DNA of 64,000 nucleotides from G963675935 sp963675935 (lineage in GTDB: Bacteria; Planctomycetota; Planctomycetia; Pirellulales; Thermoguttaceae), in contig CAXXPV010000008.1 of the NCBI GenBank assembly GCA_963675935.2, forward strand, positions 434,001-498,000, in the 5' to 3' direction. A program made the position numbers and the translations under genes. Every line of letters starts with the position of its first letter. Positions within the stretch are counted from its first letter, which is position 1. This document shows positions 36,707 through 45,164 of the stretch, one piece after another. The notes beneath the pieces were generated by a model, which saw nothing but the letters and a program-made list of their open reading frames with translations, ran no database searches and was not told where the DNA came from.

Positions 36707-38560
36707 ATGCCAACTGTTTTCGATTTCGACATCCTGGTCATTGGCGGCGGACACGCCGGCGTCGAGGCTGCGCTGGCCGCGGCGCGATTGGGCGCAAAAA
36801 CGGCCCTGCTGACCAGCGACCTCGACTCGATCGCGCAGATGAGCTGCAATCCGGCCATCGGCGGCGTCGGCAAGGGGCAGATCGTCCGCGAGATCGACGC
36901 ACTCGGCGGCGCAATGGGCTTGGCCATCGACCGCACCGGCATCCAGTTCCGAATGCTCAACCGCAGCAAGGGGCCGGCCATGCACGGCCCCCGCGCCCAG
37001 GCCGATAAACACGCCTATCGCCGGGAAATTCGGCGTATTCTTGAAGCACAGCCGGGCCTCTCGCTTTGCGAAGAAACGGTCGTGGACCTCATCACGGAAG
37101 AGCCGCTTGCGACTTCGCAACACGTGCCGCGAATTGCCGGCGTTCGCGCCGCCTCCGGCGCAACCTACCGCGCGAGGGCCGTGGTCCTCTGCGCCGGCAC
37201 GTTCATGCGCGGCCTGTTGCACATCGGCGAAACCACCACGCCCGGCGGAAGGATCGACGAGCCGACCACCGACGGAATAAGCCTTGCGCTTTTGCGGCTC
37301 GGCTTCGAGCTGGGGCGTTTCAAGACCGGAACGCCTCCGCGTCTCGACGGCCGCACGATCGACTATGATCAAACGCAAACGCAGCAGGGCGACGATCCGC
37401 CCGAGCCGTTTTCGTTTCTCACCGATCGGATCGAGCAGCCGCAGATGCCGTGCTGGGTCACCAGCACCACGCCGGAACTTCACGAGTTGATCCGGGAGAA
37501 CTTGCATCGCGCGCCGATGTACAGCGGGCAAATCCGCTCGACCGGTCCGAGATATTGCCCCTCGATCGAAACCAAAATCGTCCGCTTTGCCGACAAATCG
37601 AGCCACCAGTTGTTTTTGGAGCCGGAAGGCCGAGCGACCGACGAAGTTTACGTCAACGGGCTATCGACCAGTTTCCCGCGCGACGTGCAAGAGGCGATGT
37701 TGCGGCTCATTCCCGGCTTGCAACGGGCGAAAATCATCCGCTACGCCTACGCGATCGAGTACGATTATCTGCCGCCGGTCCAGTTGAAGCCGTCGCTGGA
37801 AACGAAGCGAGTCGCGGGCCTGTTTTGCGCGGGCCAGGTCAACGGCACGACTGGCTACGAGGAGGCCGCGGCCCAAGGGCTTGTCGCGGGGGCGAACGCC
37901 GCGCTTTCGCTTCACGGAAAAGAGCCGCTCGTGCTTGGCCGCGAGCTGGCCTACATCGGCGTGATGATCGACGATCTGGTCACACGCAACGTCGATGAGC
38001 CGTATCGGATGTTCACGAGCCGGGCGGAATATCGGCTGCTGCTTCGGCCCGACAACGCCGATCGCCGGCTGACGCCCATCGCTTATCGGCTTGGTCTGGC
38101 CGATCAAAGTCGTTTCGAGCGGCAGCAAGCGAAGGAGTCGGAAATCGCGTGGATTATGCGGCTTTTGGAAACCACGAATGACGAGTTGGGGGCGCTGGTC
38201 AAAAAACTTCGCCGGCCGGAAGTGACTTGGCCGGACATGGTGGCCCGATTGCCGGAGCTTGCGGCGGCATCGTCCGCGGCGGCCCTGCAAGCGACCTACG
38301 ACGCGAAATATGCCGGATACGTTGCCCGGCAGCAGATCGACGTCGCCCGGCAGCAGCGATTGGCCGCGCGACGGATACCGGCCGACTTGGACTACGCGGC
38401 GATTCCTCATCTTCGGGCTGAAACGCGAGAAAAGCTTCAGCGGGTGCGACCGACCGACGTATCCCAGGCGTCGCGGGTCAGTGGAATCACGCCGTCCGAT
38501 ATTGCCGTGTTGATGGTCTATTTGGAGGGGAGAAACAAGAGGCAAGGGGCTGAGGGCTAG
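36707..38560 (+). CDS. mnmG: tRNA U34 carboxymethylaminomethyl modification enzyme MnmG
   Basis: 617 residues (E. coli MnmG has 629). The FAD-binding GGGHAGVEAALAAARLGA is near residue 14, and the family signatures QMSCNPAIGGVGKGQIVREI, GTFMRGLLHIGE and GRFKTGTPPRLDG are intact. With MnmE it installs the cmnm5 group on wobble uridine of tRNAs. The start at 36707 gives the normal N-terminus MPTVFDFDILVIGGGH; the frame to 36572 is too long. The stop is followed by palindromic repeats. Confidence 0.97.
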   Translation: MPTVFDFDILVIGGGHAGVEAALAAARLGAKTALLTSDLDSIAQMSCNPAIGGVGKGQIVREIDALGGAMGLAIDRTGIQFRMLNRSKGPAMHGPRAQADKHAYRREIRRILEAQPGLSLCEETVVDLITEEPLATSQHVPRIAGVRAASGATYRARAVVLCAGTFMRGLLHIGETTTPGGRIDEPTTDGISLALLRLGFELGRFKTGTPPRLDGRTIDYDQTQTQQGDDPPEPFSFLTDRIEQPQMPCWVTSTTPELHELIRENLHRAPMYSGQIRSTGPRYCPSIETKIVRFADKSSHQLFLEPEGRATDEVYVNGLSTSFPRDVQEAMLRLIPGLQRAKIIRYAYAIEYDYLPPVQLKPSLETKRVAGLFCAGQVNGTTGYEEAAAQGLVAGANAALSLHGKEPLVLGRELAYIGVMIDDLVTRNVDEPYRMFTSRAEYRLLLRPDNADRRLTPIAYRLGLADQSRFERQQAKESEIAWIMRLLETTNDELGALVKKLRRPEVTWPDMVARLPELAAASSAAALQATYDAKYAGYVARQQIDVARQQRLAARRIPADLDYAAIPHLRAETREKLQRVRPTDVSQASRVSGITPSDIAVLMVYLEGRNKRQGAEG

Positions 38561-38600
38561 GGATTTCTCGCTCCCACGCTCCGCGAGAAGATATAGATAT

Positions 38601-38662
38601 GGGGTCAGATCGCGCTTAGTCAATAGCGAAATTCGCCTATTGACTAAGTGCGCTCTGACCCC
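38601..38662. repeat. Inverted repeat GGGGTCAGATCGCGCTTAGTC
   Basis: GGGGTCAGATCGCGCTTAGT at 38601 and its complement, ending GCGCTCTGACCCC at 38662, form a stem of about 27 bp around GAAATTC. Relatives are 41235-41297 and the two half-elements at 50594-50613 and 51412-51431. Confidence 0.85.
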
Positions 38663-38714
38663 AAAAAGACTGACCCCAAAAAGACTCGTCATCCCCATTG
38701 AAAAGGGTTTTGCC

Positions 38715-39221
38715 ATGTTTGCCTGGATCAGCTTAGCCATCGCCTTGGTCTTTCCGACCGTCCATCTGCTATTTTTCGCGAAAGACCGCTCGCCGGGCAA
38801 CATGGGGCGAGTCTATCTCTGCTGGCTTCTGCCGCTTTCCGTGGGCGTCGGCGGTTTTTGGGCGTTCGTTGGACACGCAATGAAGTCGGACGACGTCGCC
38901 CGATCGATCGGCTGGGCCGCCGGCAACCCGTTCCAGCTTGAAGTGGCGGCGGCGAATTTGGCGTTCGGCGTCCTTGGCGTACTCTGCCTGAAGTTTCGCG
39001 ACCATTTCTGGACCGCGACGATCCTTGGCTACGGCATTTTTCTGGAAGGCGCAGGCGTTGTTCACATTCACGAAATTATGAAGTCGGGCAACTGGTCGAT
39101 CAACAACGCCGGGCCAATCCTCTTCGCCGACATTCTCATGCCGGTGTTCCTCTTGGCGCTCTTATGGCTCTCGAAATACGGCCGTCGAGCGGAACAAGAC
39201 CACAGAGAAAGCGGCGTCTGA
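38715..39221 (+). CDS. Membrane protein, DUF6790-like
   Basis: 168 residues from ATG 38715 (MFAWISLAIALVFPTVHLLF). About four membrane helices; the conserved pieces GFWAFVGHAMKSDDVARSIG and NPFQLEVAAANLAFGVLGVL match the DUF6790 type I know. Function unknown. The C-terminus is short and basic. Confidence 0.82.
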   Translation: MFAWISLAIALVFPTVHLLFFAKDRSPGNMGRVYLCWLLPLSVGVGGFWAFVGHAMKSDDVARSIGWAAGNPFQLEVAAANLAFGVLGVLCLKFRDHFWTATILGYGIFLEGAGVVHIHEIMKSGNWSINNAGPILFADILMPVFLLALLWLSKYGRRAEQDHRESGV

Positions 39222-39289
39222 TTGCTTGTTGTTGGTATGACTTTAGGCAAGCCAAAAGACTCCCGGCCGCTTTCTTTTTACTCCCCTTG

Positions 39290-41200
39290 TCAGGGAACCG
39301 CGGCGTCGTGCATCTTTCGCAAGAGTTCGTGGAGCGAGTCTTCGTCGCCCGAGTTTCCGGCGAAGAGAATCAGCGGCGTGTCGGCCCAAGGACTCATCTC
39401 GTCGGTGACCTTGCAGAGCAACGCTCCGCGAACGATCGGCCCGAGATAGCAGATATTCCGCGCGTGAACGCCTCGCGATAGGCAATCGTAGGCTGTGTCG
39501 CTGCCTTTGAAGACGATCCATCCAGGCACGGCCGAATCATCGCTCCCGCCGGGGCGAACCCCTTCCACGATCTTGGAGAACAGCGTCAGAACGCGGTCGC
39601 GGCGGTCGGTGGACGGATAGGATTGGTTCCGATTATCGGCCCACAGTCCCGAGAGCACCACGACATGTTCGCCCTTTTTCAGAAAATGCTTGACCCGTGC
39701 CCGAGCGGAATTCAGTTCCCGATCGTCCTCATGGTTGGCAGCCACCATCTGGTCATCGAAGGTCACGGTGACGATCGTGTCTTCGTCTCCTCCCCGCGTC
39801 TCGTCCCAATCCTCTTGCCATGCCGATTGCAGGTGGCACACCTGACTTCGCGTACGATTCGTCAGCGATCCGACAATCGTCAAACCTCGCCGTTTGAAAT
39901 GAGGAAAGGCCTGTTTGATATCCTCGACCGAAAGCGATTCCAACGGCTGCCTGCCGCTGAGCAGCGCGGCCATCGTGGTGCCGACCTGATACAAGACGCG
40001 TTTCTTGTGGGTATTTTCGAGGCACATGGCGACGTTGATCGCCGCGACCGCGTCATGCTGTTCCACGCCGTCGAAGACGACGATCTCGGCTTTGGCGTCC
40101 GCCAGAATCGATTGGGCGATCAGCGGCGCCGGCACGGTCCGCAATTCGTTGACGTTTGTCAGATGAACCGCATTCGCCTTGAGCTCCCCTTTGGTCTTCT
40201 CCTGTATCCACAAAGCGAGGTTGGACTGCGTATATCGAAAACCCGGCCGCGCGGAATATTCCGTGTCTTCGGCCATCGGTCGGTACTTGGCGGATTTATC
40301 CTCCTGGTAGAACTGCACGCCGAAATTGGTGACTCGTTTTTCGGCGACATTGCAGGGCGCGAAGACGCGGCAGTCGAATCGCGAATCTTGCAGTTGCAGC
40401 GGGCCGGACAGCACCTGCTCGATGGCCGCCAACTCTTCGGCGAAATGGGTTCGCAGGCAGGAATCCACTCGGATCGCCCAGCGCGGCTTGCTCGGAAGGG
40501 CGTCGCCCAGCGCCTCGACCGCCGCGACCACTCCTTCCACCGCGTGATGAAACATGCCGCCGACGCACTCGGCGTCGGACTTTCGACTGGGTACGATGAC
40601 CACGCAAACCTTGTTCGTATCGCGCTGCGCCGCCAAGAGCATTTTTTTCGCGGCTTCCGCAACGACTTGCCGGCTTTCCTTGGGCCGAAAGAGCATCCCG
40701 GGGACAGAACCGGCGACCTTCAGCCCATAGGCGTCGTCAAGAAACATGATCAGCGTCGGATCGGCGGGCGGTTCGGCCGGCGGGGGGCTGCACAACGGCG
40801 CGGTCCGCGAAGTCGGACTAATGAAGGTCTCGCGCCTCCGCCGGGTAATCGTACGCAGGCGTTCACGCCATCCGCGCTTCGGATCGCCGAAATTCCAAAC
40901 CCGCCAGCGCGGAGGCCGAGATTGCCGGGTCCAAGGCCGCGACGAAATACTTCGGAAAAAACAAATCGTCAACGGAATTGCGCGGCGCAGAAGCAAATAG
41001 AAACCGAGAGTGATCGCCGCGCTCAAGGCGCCGACAACCAGTCCCAGCCAGCCAAGCCCTTCCGTATATTGCACCAACGGCGCGTTCAACCCCGAAAAGC
41101 TGAAAATCGTGATGATAAACGGGACGGGCTTGAGCCAGTCGAGCTGTTTTGGGCGGGCCGGAGAGATCGATTCGTCGCTCGTCGAGGCATGGTCTTGCAT
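39290..41200 (-). CDS. Membrane-anchored four-carbon acid sugar kinase-like protein
   Basis: 636 residues from ATG 41200. Two membrane helices near residues 25-75 (VPFIITIFSFSGLNAPLVQY, LGLVVGALSAAITLGFYLLL) precede a region of four-carbon acid sugar kinase (DUF1537/OtnK) type. Clues are LIMFLDDAYGLK (the LADDLTGA position), AIRVDSCLRTHFAEEL (the KxDSTLRG position), FDGVEQHDAVAAINVAM, TIVGSLTNRTRSQVCHLQS, WIVFKGSDTAYDCL (GGDTA position) and LILFAGNSGDEDSLHELL (GGFGDEDAL position). The residues are not all standard (FLDD and SGDED instead of LADDLTGA and GDED), so activity is uncertain. The family phosphorylates short sugar acids in the cytosol; a membrane-linked version is unusual. The minus-strand gene follows the repeat at 41235. 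Confidence 0.78.
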   Translation of the reverse strand: MQDHASTSDESISPARPKQLDWLKPVPFIITIFSFSGLNAPLVQYTEGLGWLGLVVGALSAAITLGFYLLLRRAIPLTICFFRSISSRPWTRQSRPPRWRVWNFGDPKRGWRERLRTITRRRRETFISPTSRTAPLCSPPPAEPPADPTLIMFLDDAYGLKVAGSVPGMLFRPKESRQVVAEAAKKMLLAAQRDTNKVCVVIVPSRKSDAECVGGMFHHAVEGVVAAVEALGDALPSKPRWAIRVDSCLRTHFAEELAAIEQVLSGPLQLQDSRFDCRVFAPCNVAEKRVTNFGVQFYQEDKSAKYRPMAEDTEYSARPGFRYTQSNLALWIQEKTKGELKANAVHLTNVNELRTVPAPLIAQSILADAKAEIVVFDGVEQHDAVAAINVAMCLENTHKKRVLYQVGTTMAALLSGRQPLESLSVEDIKQAFPHFKRRGLTIVGSLTNRTRSQVCHLQSAWQEDWDETRGGDEDTIVTVTFDDQMVAANHEDDRELNSARARVKHFLKKGEHVVVLSGLWADNRNQSYPSTDRRDRVLTLFSKIVEGVRPGGSDDSAVPGWIVFKGSDTAYDCLSRGVHARNICYLGPIVRGALLCKVTDEMSPWADTPLILFAGNSGDEDSLHELLRKMHDAAVP

Positions 41201-41234
41201 AGGGCAACCTCTAAGTGAGTGATAAAAGCAAGAT

Positions 41235-41297
41235 TTGGGGCAGAGCACGCTTAGTCATTAGCAGAATTCGCCTATGAACCAAGGGCGATCTGCCCCA
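41235..41297. repeat. Inverted repeat of the GGGGTCAGA family, variant
   Basis: TTTGGGGCAGAGCACGCTTA (41235) pairs imperfectly with GGGCGATCTGCCCC (to 41295). It resembles 38601-38662. Confidence 0.75.
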
Positions 41298-41314
41298 GAT
41301 ATTCCCCTGAGATA

Positions 41315-41728
41315 TCAAACCACTGACAATGAACTCGCCGCGACCGGCGGCACACAGCCGAGGTGGAACGATTTCTCGGCCACCATCTCACGGCCGCGAT
41401 GCGGAATCACTCGCACCCGAACACACCATCGCACCTTGATGATCTGCCCTTCGTAGCTCAACGGACTGTTGGGCAGCGTGGTGGAAAACGGCTCGGGCTG
41501 CCGAAGATCGAACGGCCGGCCGTCTTCGGCGTTGCGCCGCAAAAACTCGTGAACGGCCATGTCCTCGTCGCCCTTTCCCTCGGTGTGCCAAAGGACGGAA
41601 ACCTCGATCGACTTGACCAGCGAGGCGTCGAGCGACTCGATCCAATACTCGCCGCAAAGCGTTTCGCCGGGCTGGCGATTGTGGCCGGCGCCCTCGATAT
41701 GGATCACAATCGTCGGTTCATCGGTCAT
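41315..41728 (-). CDS. Small conserved hypothetical protein
   Basis: 137 residues from ATG 41728 (MTDEPTIVIHIEGAGHNRQP), overlapping the TGA of the upstream gene (ATGA). It contains GETLCGEYWIESLD and KSFHLGCVPP, and looks like an all-beta, arrestin-like or immunoglobulin-like fold. It probably works with the membrane protein before it. Confidence 0.75.
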   Translation of the reverse strand: MTDEPTIVIHIEGAGHNRQPGETLCGEYWIESLDASLVKSIEVSVLWHTEGKGDEDMAVHEFLRRNAEDGRPFDLRQPEPFSTTLPNSPLSYEGQIIKVRWCVRVRVIPHRGREMVAEKSFHLGCVPPVAASSLSVV

Positions 41729-43047
41729 GACGCGGTCTCCACGAACGCCGGACGAATCATCACGGAAAAAGCTCGACGGAAGTTGGGCCAATCGGATGCG
41801 TCGCCCTCGACCACCAGCGTCCAAACAATCTCGTTGTGGTCGGCGGCGAAGGAGTGCATGGCGTCGTCGGGCACGGACAATTCAATATCGGCCTCGAACG
41901 GCGCGCCGCCGTGGATTTCAAAACCGTCGCGCCGGAAAAGTTCGATGTTGCGGACCTCGCGGGTTTCGGTCCGCGTGTCGGTGCCCTGGCGATACGTGGC
42001 CACCTCTTCGCAAATCAGCGACACCCGCAGCGACTTGACCGTCAGCCAGCCCGACTGCGACAGGAACGCGCGATATTGCCCGCCGGGATGCAGCGGATGT
42101 TCGGAAATTTCGACCAAGGTCGGCCCGATGCCGGTGGTCACCAGCAATTGGCGCAGCAGGGCGACAATCGCCCAAACGCCGATGGCCGCGAAGGGGATGA
42201 TGAACAGCGTCAGCAGCCAGGGCTTGCCGTCAGACTCGCCGGCGACGAAACTTCGGATGGCCGTGGCGATGAATAGGGCCACGATCCCATTCCAGACGAT
42301 GCAGAACGCGAGGATGCCGAACAAGGCCCAGCCGGGCGACGTGGCCATCGGCAAGCGAAACTTGAGCTTCGTGCCGGGACTGTTAGTCATGTCGGCGCCC
42401 TCGGGCACCGTCGGGAAACGGCGATCGATGTTGTTGCCGGCCGCGAAGAAATCCCGCTCGCGTTGGCCGGCCCGCTGGGCCAAGGACGCCCGCCGCTCGG
42501 CCGACTTTCCCCAGTGCAGGAACGTGTGGATTAAACCGCCGGCGCCGAGGACAATGAACGAAACGGGCACGGTAAACGCCAGCCAAATCCACCAGCGAGA
42601 CCCTTGCGCCAAGACGACCGTGTAGGGGTCTTCGGGATCGTACCAACACGGATAATGTTCGTTTTCCTTGAAGCGGTCGAGAATGGCCTGGGCGTTCGCG
42701 CGCTGGCTGGAAAACGCCCCGTGAATGTCGTAGTGCGAGCAGGTGGAAATGGGACCGTCGCCGCCGGCGTCGAACTCGATTTTGATTTCGGGGCCGAACA
42801 GCGGGCCGTCCTCGCTCGGCTTTTCGACGAGCTGGTTGGCTTCGAGAACCTTGCAGGTCGCCTGGACGAACTCATGGTTGACCCGCCACTCGGGCACGAC
42901 CAAGCTGGCGAACAGCAGGACCAGCCCGACACAGCCGAGCAGGAAGAACACGGCGGAAAACACCGCCTCGCCCACGCTGCCGAGCATGGGCGAGCCGACT
43001 CTCCGGTGTCCGCGTTTCTTTCCGTAGTAACGAAAGCTGCGTGCCAA
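41725..43047 (-). CDS. Membrane protein, DUF3592-like
   Basis: About 440 residues. TTG 43047 is preferred as start: GGAG lies nine bases before it and the protein then begins ARSFRYYGKKRGHRRVGS; an ATG at 43089 lies in repeat DNA, and an internal ATG at 42987 is possible. Four membrane helices occur (two near residues 25-45 and 145-165, two in the middle at about 240-300). The extracytoplasmic part between helices 1 and 2 contains CWYDPEDPYTVVLAQG, typical of DUF3592. The C-terminal half (VKSLRVSLICEEVATYRQGT) is soluble. Coupled to 41315-41728. Confidence 0.78.
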   Translation of the reverse strand: MARSFRYYGKKRGHRRVGSPMLGSVGEAVFSAVFFLLGCVGLVLLFASLVVPEWRVNHEFVQATCKVLEANQLVEKPSEDGPLFGPEIKIEFDAGGDGPISTCSHYDIHGAFSSQRANAQAILDRFKENEHYPCWYDPEDPYTVVLAQGSRWWIWLAFTVPVSFIVLGAGGLIHTFLHWGKSAERRASLAQRAGQRERDFFAAGNNIDRRFPTVPEGADMTNSPGTKLKFRLPMATSPGWALFGILAFCIVWNGIVALFIATAIRSFVAGESDGKPWLLTLFIIPFAAIGVWAIVALLRQLLVTTGIGPTLVEISEHPLHPGGQYRAFLSQSGWLTVKSLRVSLICEEVATYRQGTDTRTETREVRNIELFRRDGFEIHGGAPFEADIELSVPDDAMHSFAADHNEIVWTLVVEGDASDWPNFRRAFSVMIRPAFVETAS

Positions 43048-43064
43048 AGCGGGGGGCTCCAAGT

Positions 43065-43152
43065 AAAACGGAATACATTCCGTTCTCAAGTAAAACGGAA
43101 TTCATTCCGTTCTATGAATCTGCCCTGGCGAACGGAATAAATTCCGTTCTAC
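43065..43152. repeat. Three palindromes AACGGAAT-N-ATTCCGTT
   Basis: AACGGAATACATTCCGTTCT (43068), AACGGAATTCATTCCGTTCT (near 43094) and AACGGAATAAATTCCGTTCT (near 43131). A related pair lies at 22933-22991. These inflate the apparent 5' end of the membrane-protein gene. Confidence 0.85.
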
Positions 43153-43157
43153 GACAT

Positions 43158-43460
43158 CTACCGCGGCAAGGGCAACGTGTGCGGCGGCGGGATGCACGAT
43201 TCTTCCCGCGGCGCGCGGCAAAAACCGATGCCCTCCAATGCCTTGTACACTTCTTCCAGGGTTTTTTCTCCGAAGTTGGATATGCCCAGCAGATCGTCGC
43301 GGGTGCAATGGAGCAAGTCGGCGACCGTGAAAATCCCGCGTTCTTCGAGACAGTTGGTCGTGCGGACCGTAAGCCCGATCTCGGCGGTGCTCATTTCCAA
43401 CTTGTCGGCCATGTCTTTGGCCTTGGTATCGGTCGTGCGAAGGGGGACGCGCGTGCCCAT
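43158..43460 (-). CDS. Small protein with RpoA C-terminal-like domain
   Basis: 100 residues from ATG 43460 (MGTRVPLRTTDTKAKDMADK), preceded by GGGAGGG. The core MSTAEIGLTVRTTNCLEERG and then IFTVADLLHCTRDDLLGISN-FG matches the alpha-CTD helix-hairpin fold, the same module as in the TPR protein at 20780-22102. It lacks the alpha N-terminal domain, so it cannot be a polymerase subunit. It may bind DNA or compete for activators. Confidence 0.88.
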   Translation of the reverse strand: MGTRVPLRTTDTKAKDMADKLEMSTAEIGLTVRTTNCLEERGIFTVADLLHCTRDDLLGISNFGEKTLEEVYKALEGIGFCRAPREESCIPPPHTLPLPR

Positions 43461-43619
43461 GGGGTTCCCTCCCAAACTAGGGTTTATAAAACGTAAATTT
43501 GTCGGACGCCGGGACAAACCGGTCGCCTTAGGGCGTCAGTATAGCAATTTCGGCGATTTTGAGTAGTAGTGGGCCGTAAGGAATGTTTCGCATTCATGGA
43601 ACGAAGGACGAGGCGCTCT

Positions 43620-44040
43620 CAGGTGCATTCAATAGTGCGACGCTTTGTACGCCCGTTCAGAGACCGTCCGCCTTTCTCGCGTTGCTGCGCAAGGAGTTGC
43701 GGTACAAAAATAATAGCCCGAAGGGCTTGTGATAGGATAGCCCAGGGTTGCCGCTCCGAGCGGCTACCCTGGGTTTCGAGCGGGAACACCCAACAAAACC
43801 CCAACGGGGTTTCGTAGAGCGGCGGCATCCCAATCTATGCAACCCTTTCAGGGTTAAAGGGATAGAGTTTGACCGTTTTCCCAGGGTAGCCGCTCGGAGC
43901 GGCAACCCTGGGCTGTCCTACGAAATCCCTTCGGGATAAAAACATCGCCCACGTTTCATGCAGAAAGGCAGACGATCTCTTCACGGGCGTTTCCGCCGTA
44001 GGCGGTTCAGGCCCGGCGTTTACGCCGGGTTGGAGTGGGT
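43620..44040. repeat. Composite nested inverted repeat, copy C (inverted)
   Basis: Same hairpin series as copies A, B and D but in the opposite direction: CGCCCGTTCAGAGACCGTCC (43651), AGCCCGAAGGGCT, CCCAGGGTTGCCGCTCCGAG, AACCCCAACGGGGTT, AACCCTTTCAGGGTT, ATCCCTTCGGGAT and, at the right, CCGCCGTAGGCGG and CCCGGCGTTTACGCCGGG. The left flank CATTCAATAGTGCGACGCTTTG resembles copy A (TGTGATGCTTCGTACGCC). No gene lies between 43461 and 44216 besides this element. Confidence 0.9.
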
Positions 44041-44157
44041 GATATGCGAGGTTTATGTCAATTCCGTTCGCTGGGTTTCTGCTTCGCTATGCTTTGGAAC
44101 CGGCAACTCTATCGCCAAGTATCAAAGGCACAATGTTTTGTTTATAAGTCAAAATGC

Positions 44158-44169
44158 CAAGTATACTTG
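44158..44169. promoter_or_regulatory. Likely operator of the XRE regulator
   Basis: CAAGTATACTTG is a perfect 12-bp palindrome, 48 bases before the regulator ATG. It overlaps a candidate -10 TATACT; a TTGTTT 18 bases upstream would be the -35. Auto-repression is likely. Confidence 0.6.
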
Positions 44170-44216
44170 ATATTCCGCGGCCGATTGAGTAGGATTCTCG
44201 GCAGAAGGAACCAACC

Positions 44217-44432
44217 ATGTCGGATTTCCGCCTTTGCAACCGTTTGAGAGTCGCCCGAGCGGAGAAAAGTCTCTCCCAAGAGCAGCTTGGCAATTTGGCG
44301 GCGGTGACGCGCCAGACGATCAGTTCGATTGAAACCGGGCAGTACAACCCCTCGGCCCTGCTGGCCCTGGTTTTGGCCCGGCGTTTGGACAAGCGGGTCG
44401 AAGACCTTTTCTATCTGGAGGAAAAACCATGA
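44217..44432 (+). CDS. XRE-family HTH regulator
   Basis: 71 residues, essentially a single helix-turn-helix domain: LRVARAEKSLSQEQLGNLAA and VTRQTISSIETGQYNPSALL, the small YgzD-type regulator class. The ATG at 44217 follows AGAAGGAACC. It overlaps the next gene (ATGA), so the two are coupled. It most likely controls its own operon through the palindrome upstream. Confidence 0.9.
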   Translation: MSDFRLCNRLRVARAEKSLSQEQLGNLAAVTRQTISSIETGQYNPSALLALVLARRLDKRVEDLFYLEEKP

Positions 44433-44731
44433 GTTCCGAGGACGGCGTGAAGCGAGACGAGCGGACGGCGGCAGTCGAGAACGCCAGCTACAAATGGGCT
44501 TGCATCGTTCTCATGTACGCGCTTTTAATTGAGGTGGTCTACCGGGGCGCGGTTCGTAACGAGGCCGCATGGGACTTGCTTGCTTTGGCCTGTGTGCCTG
44601 GGATCATCAGCGCGATATATCAGGCCCGGAAGAAAACAATGTCAGGCTGGATGGCGGCACTCGTGGTTTGCAGTGCAGTCGCATGTGCGGCCTTCATCGC
44701 AGGCTTGTATCAAATTCAGCTTATGCATTGA
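44429..44731 (+). CDS. Small membrane protein coupled to the XRE regulator
   Basis: 100 residues with three hydrophobic segments (WACIVLMYALLIEVVYRG, WDLLALACVPGIISAIY, WMAALVVCSAVACAAFIAG). Small XRE regulators are often followed by such membrane proteins in bacteria. Function unknown. Confidence 0.8.
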   Translation: MSSEDGVKRDERTAAVENASYKWACIVLMYALLIEVVYRGAVRNEAAWDLLALACVPGIISAIYQARKKTMSGWMAALVVCSAVACAAFIAGLYQIQLMH

Positions 44732-44783
44732 TCCGAGCGATTCCAAACGGCCAACATGCCGACCGTATCGACAAAAACGCCGT

Positions 44784-44993
44784 TCATGGCTGATGCTCGT
44801 TATGGCGCAAGGCCAGATCGGATTGGCCGGTGTCATAAGAATGAGACAATATCTCGAATGCCTCGACCATCGCGTCGGTCTGCTGAAGTTTCAATAGACG
44901 TGGCTCGAATTCCACCCTCGCCTTCTCCGGCAACACAACCTTGCCGATGGGACGGAACACCCCGTCTTCAAAAACCGCCTGAATCGTTTTCAT
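44784..44993 (-). CDS. DUF104-type antitoxin-like protein
   Basis: 69 residues from ATG 44993, preceded by GGAGGCAAGCCC. It begins MKTIQAVFEDGVFRPIGKVV, the AF2212-like/DUF104 motif, a beta-strand protein commonly found as antitoxin next to VapC/PIN toxins. No toxin gene is seen beside it, so it may be orphan. Confidence 0.8.
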   Translation of the reverse strand: MKTIQAVFEDGVFRPIGKVVLPEKARVEFEPRLLKLQQTDAMVEAFEILSHSYDTGQSDLALRHNEHQP

Positions 44994-45088
44994 GGGCTTG
45001 CCTCCAACCGTCCTCGTCAGGCATCCACATCCGCACGCCACTACCAGTCTAGGCGACTTGCCGCGGCTTGTCAATTAACGCAAACCAA

Positions 45089-45113
45089 CGTCCCGCCCGG
45101 CAGGCGGGACCTA
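45089..45113. repeat. GTCCCGCCCGGCAGGCGGGAC hairpin
   Basis: Self-complementary GTCCCGCCCGG-CAGGCGGGAC followed by CTAC, a single-arm relative of 26527-26591. Lies before the UvrD gene. Confidence 0.75.
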
Positions 45114-45164
45114 CTACGGCAACCGCCTCGCCGTCGGCCGGTTTTTCACGTATACTACCCCTCC

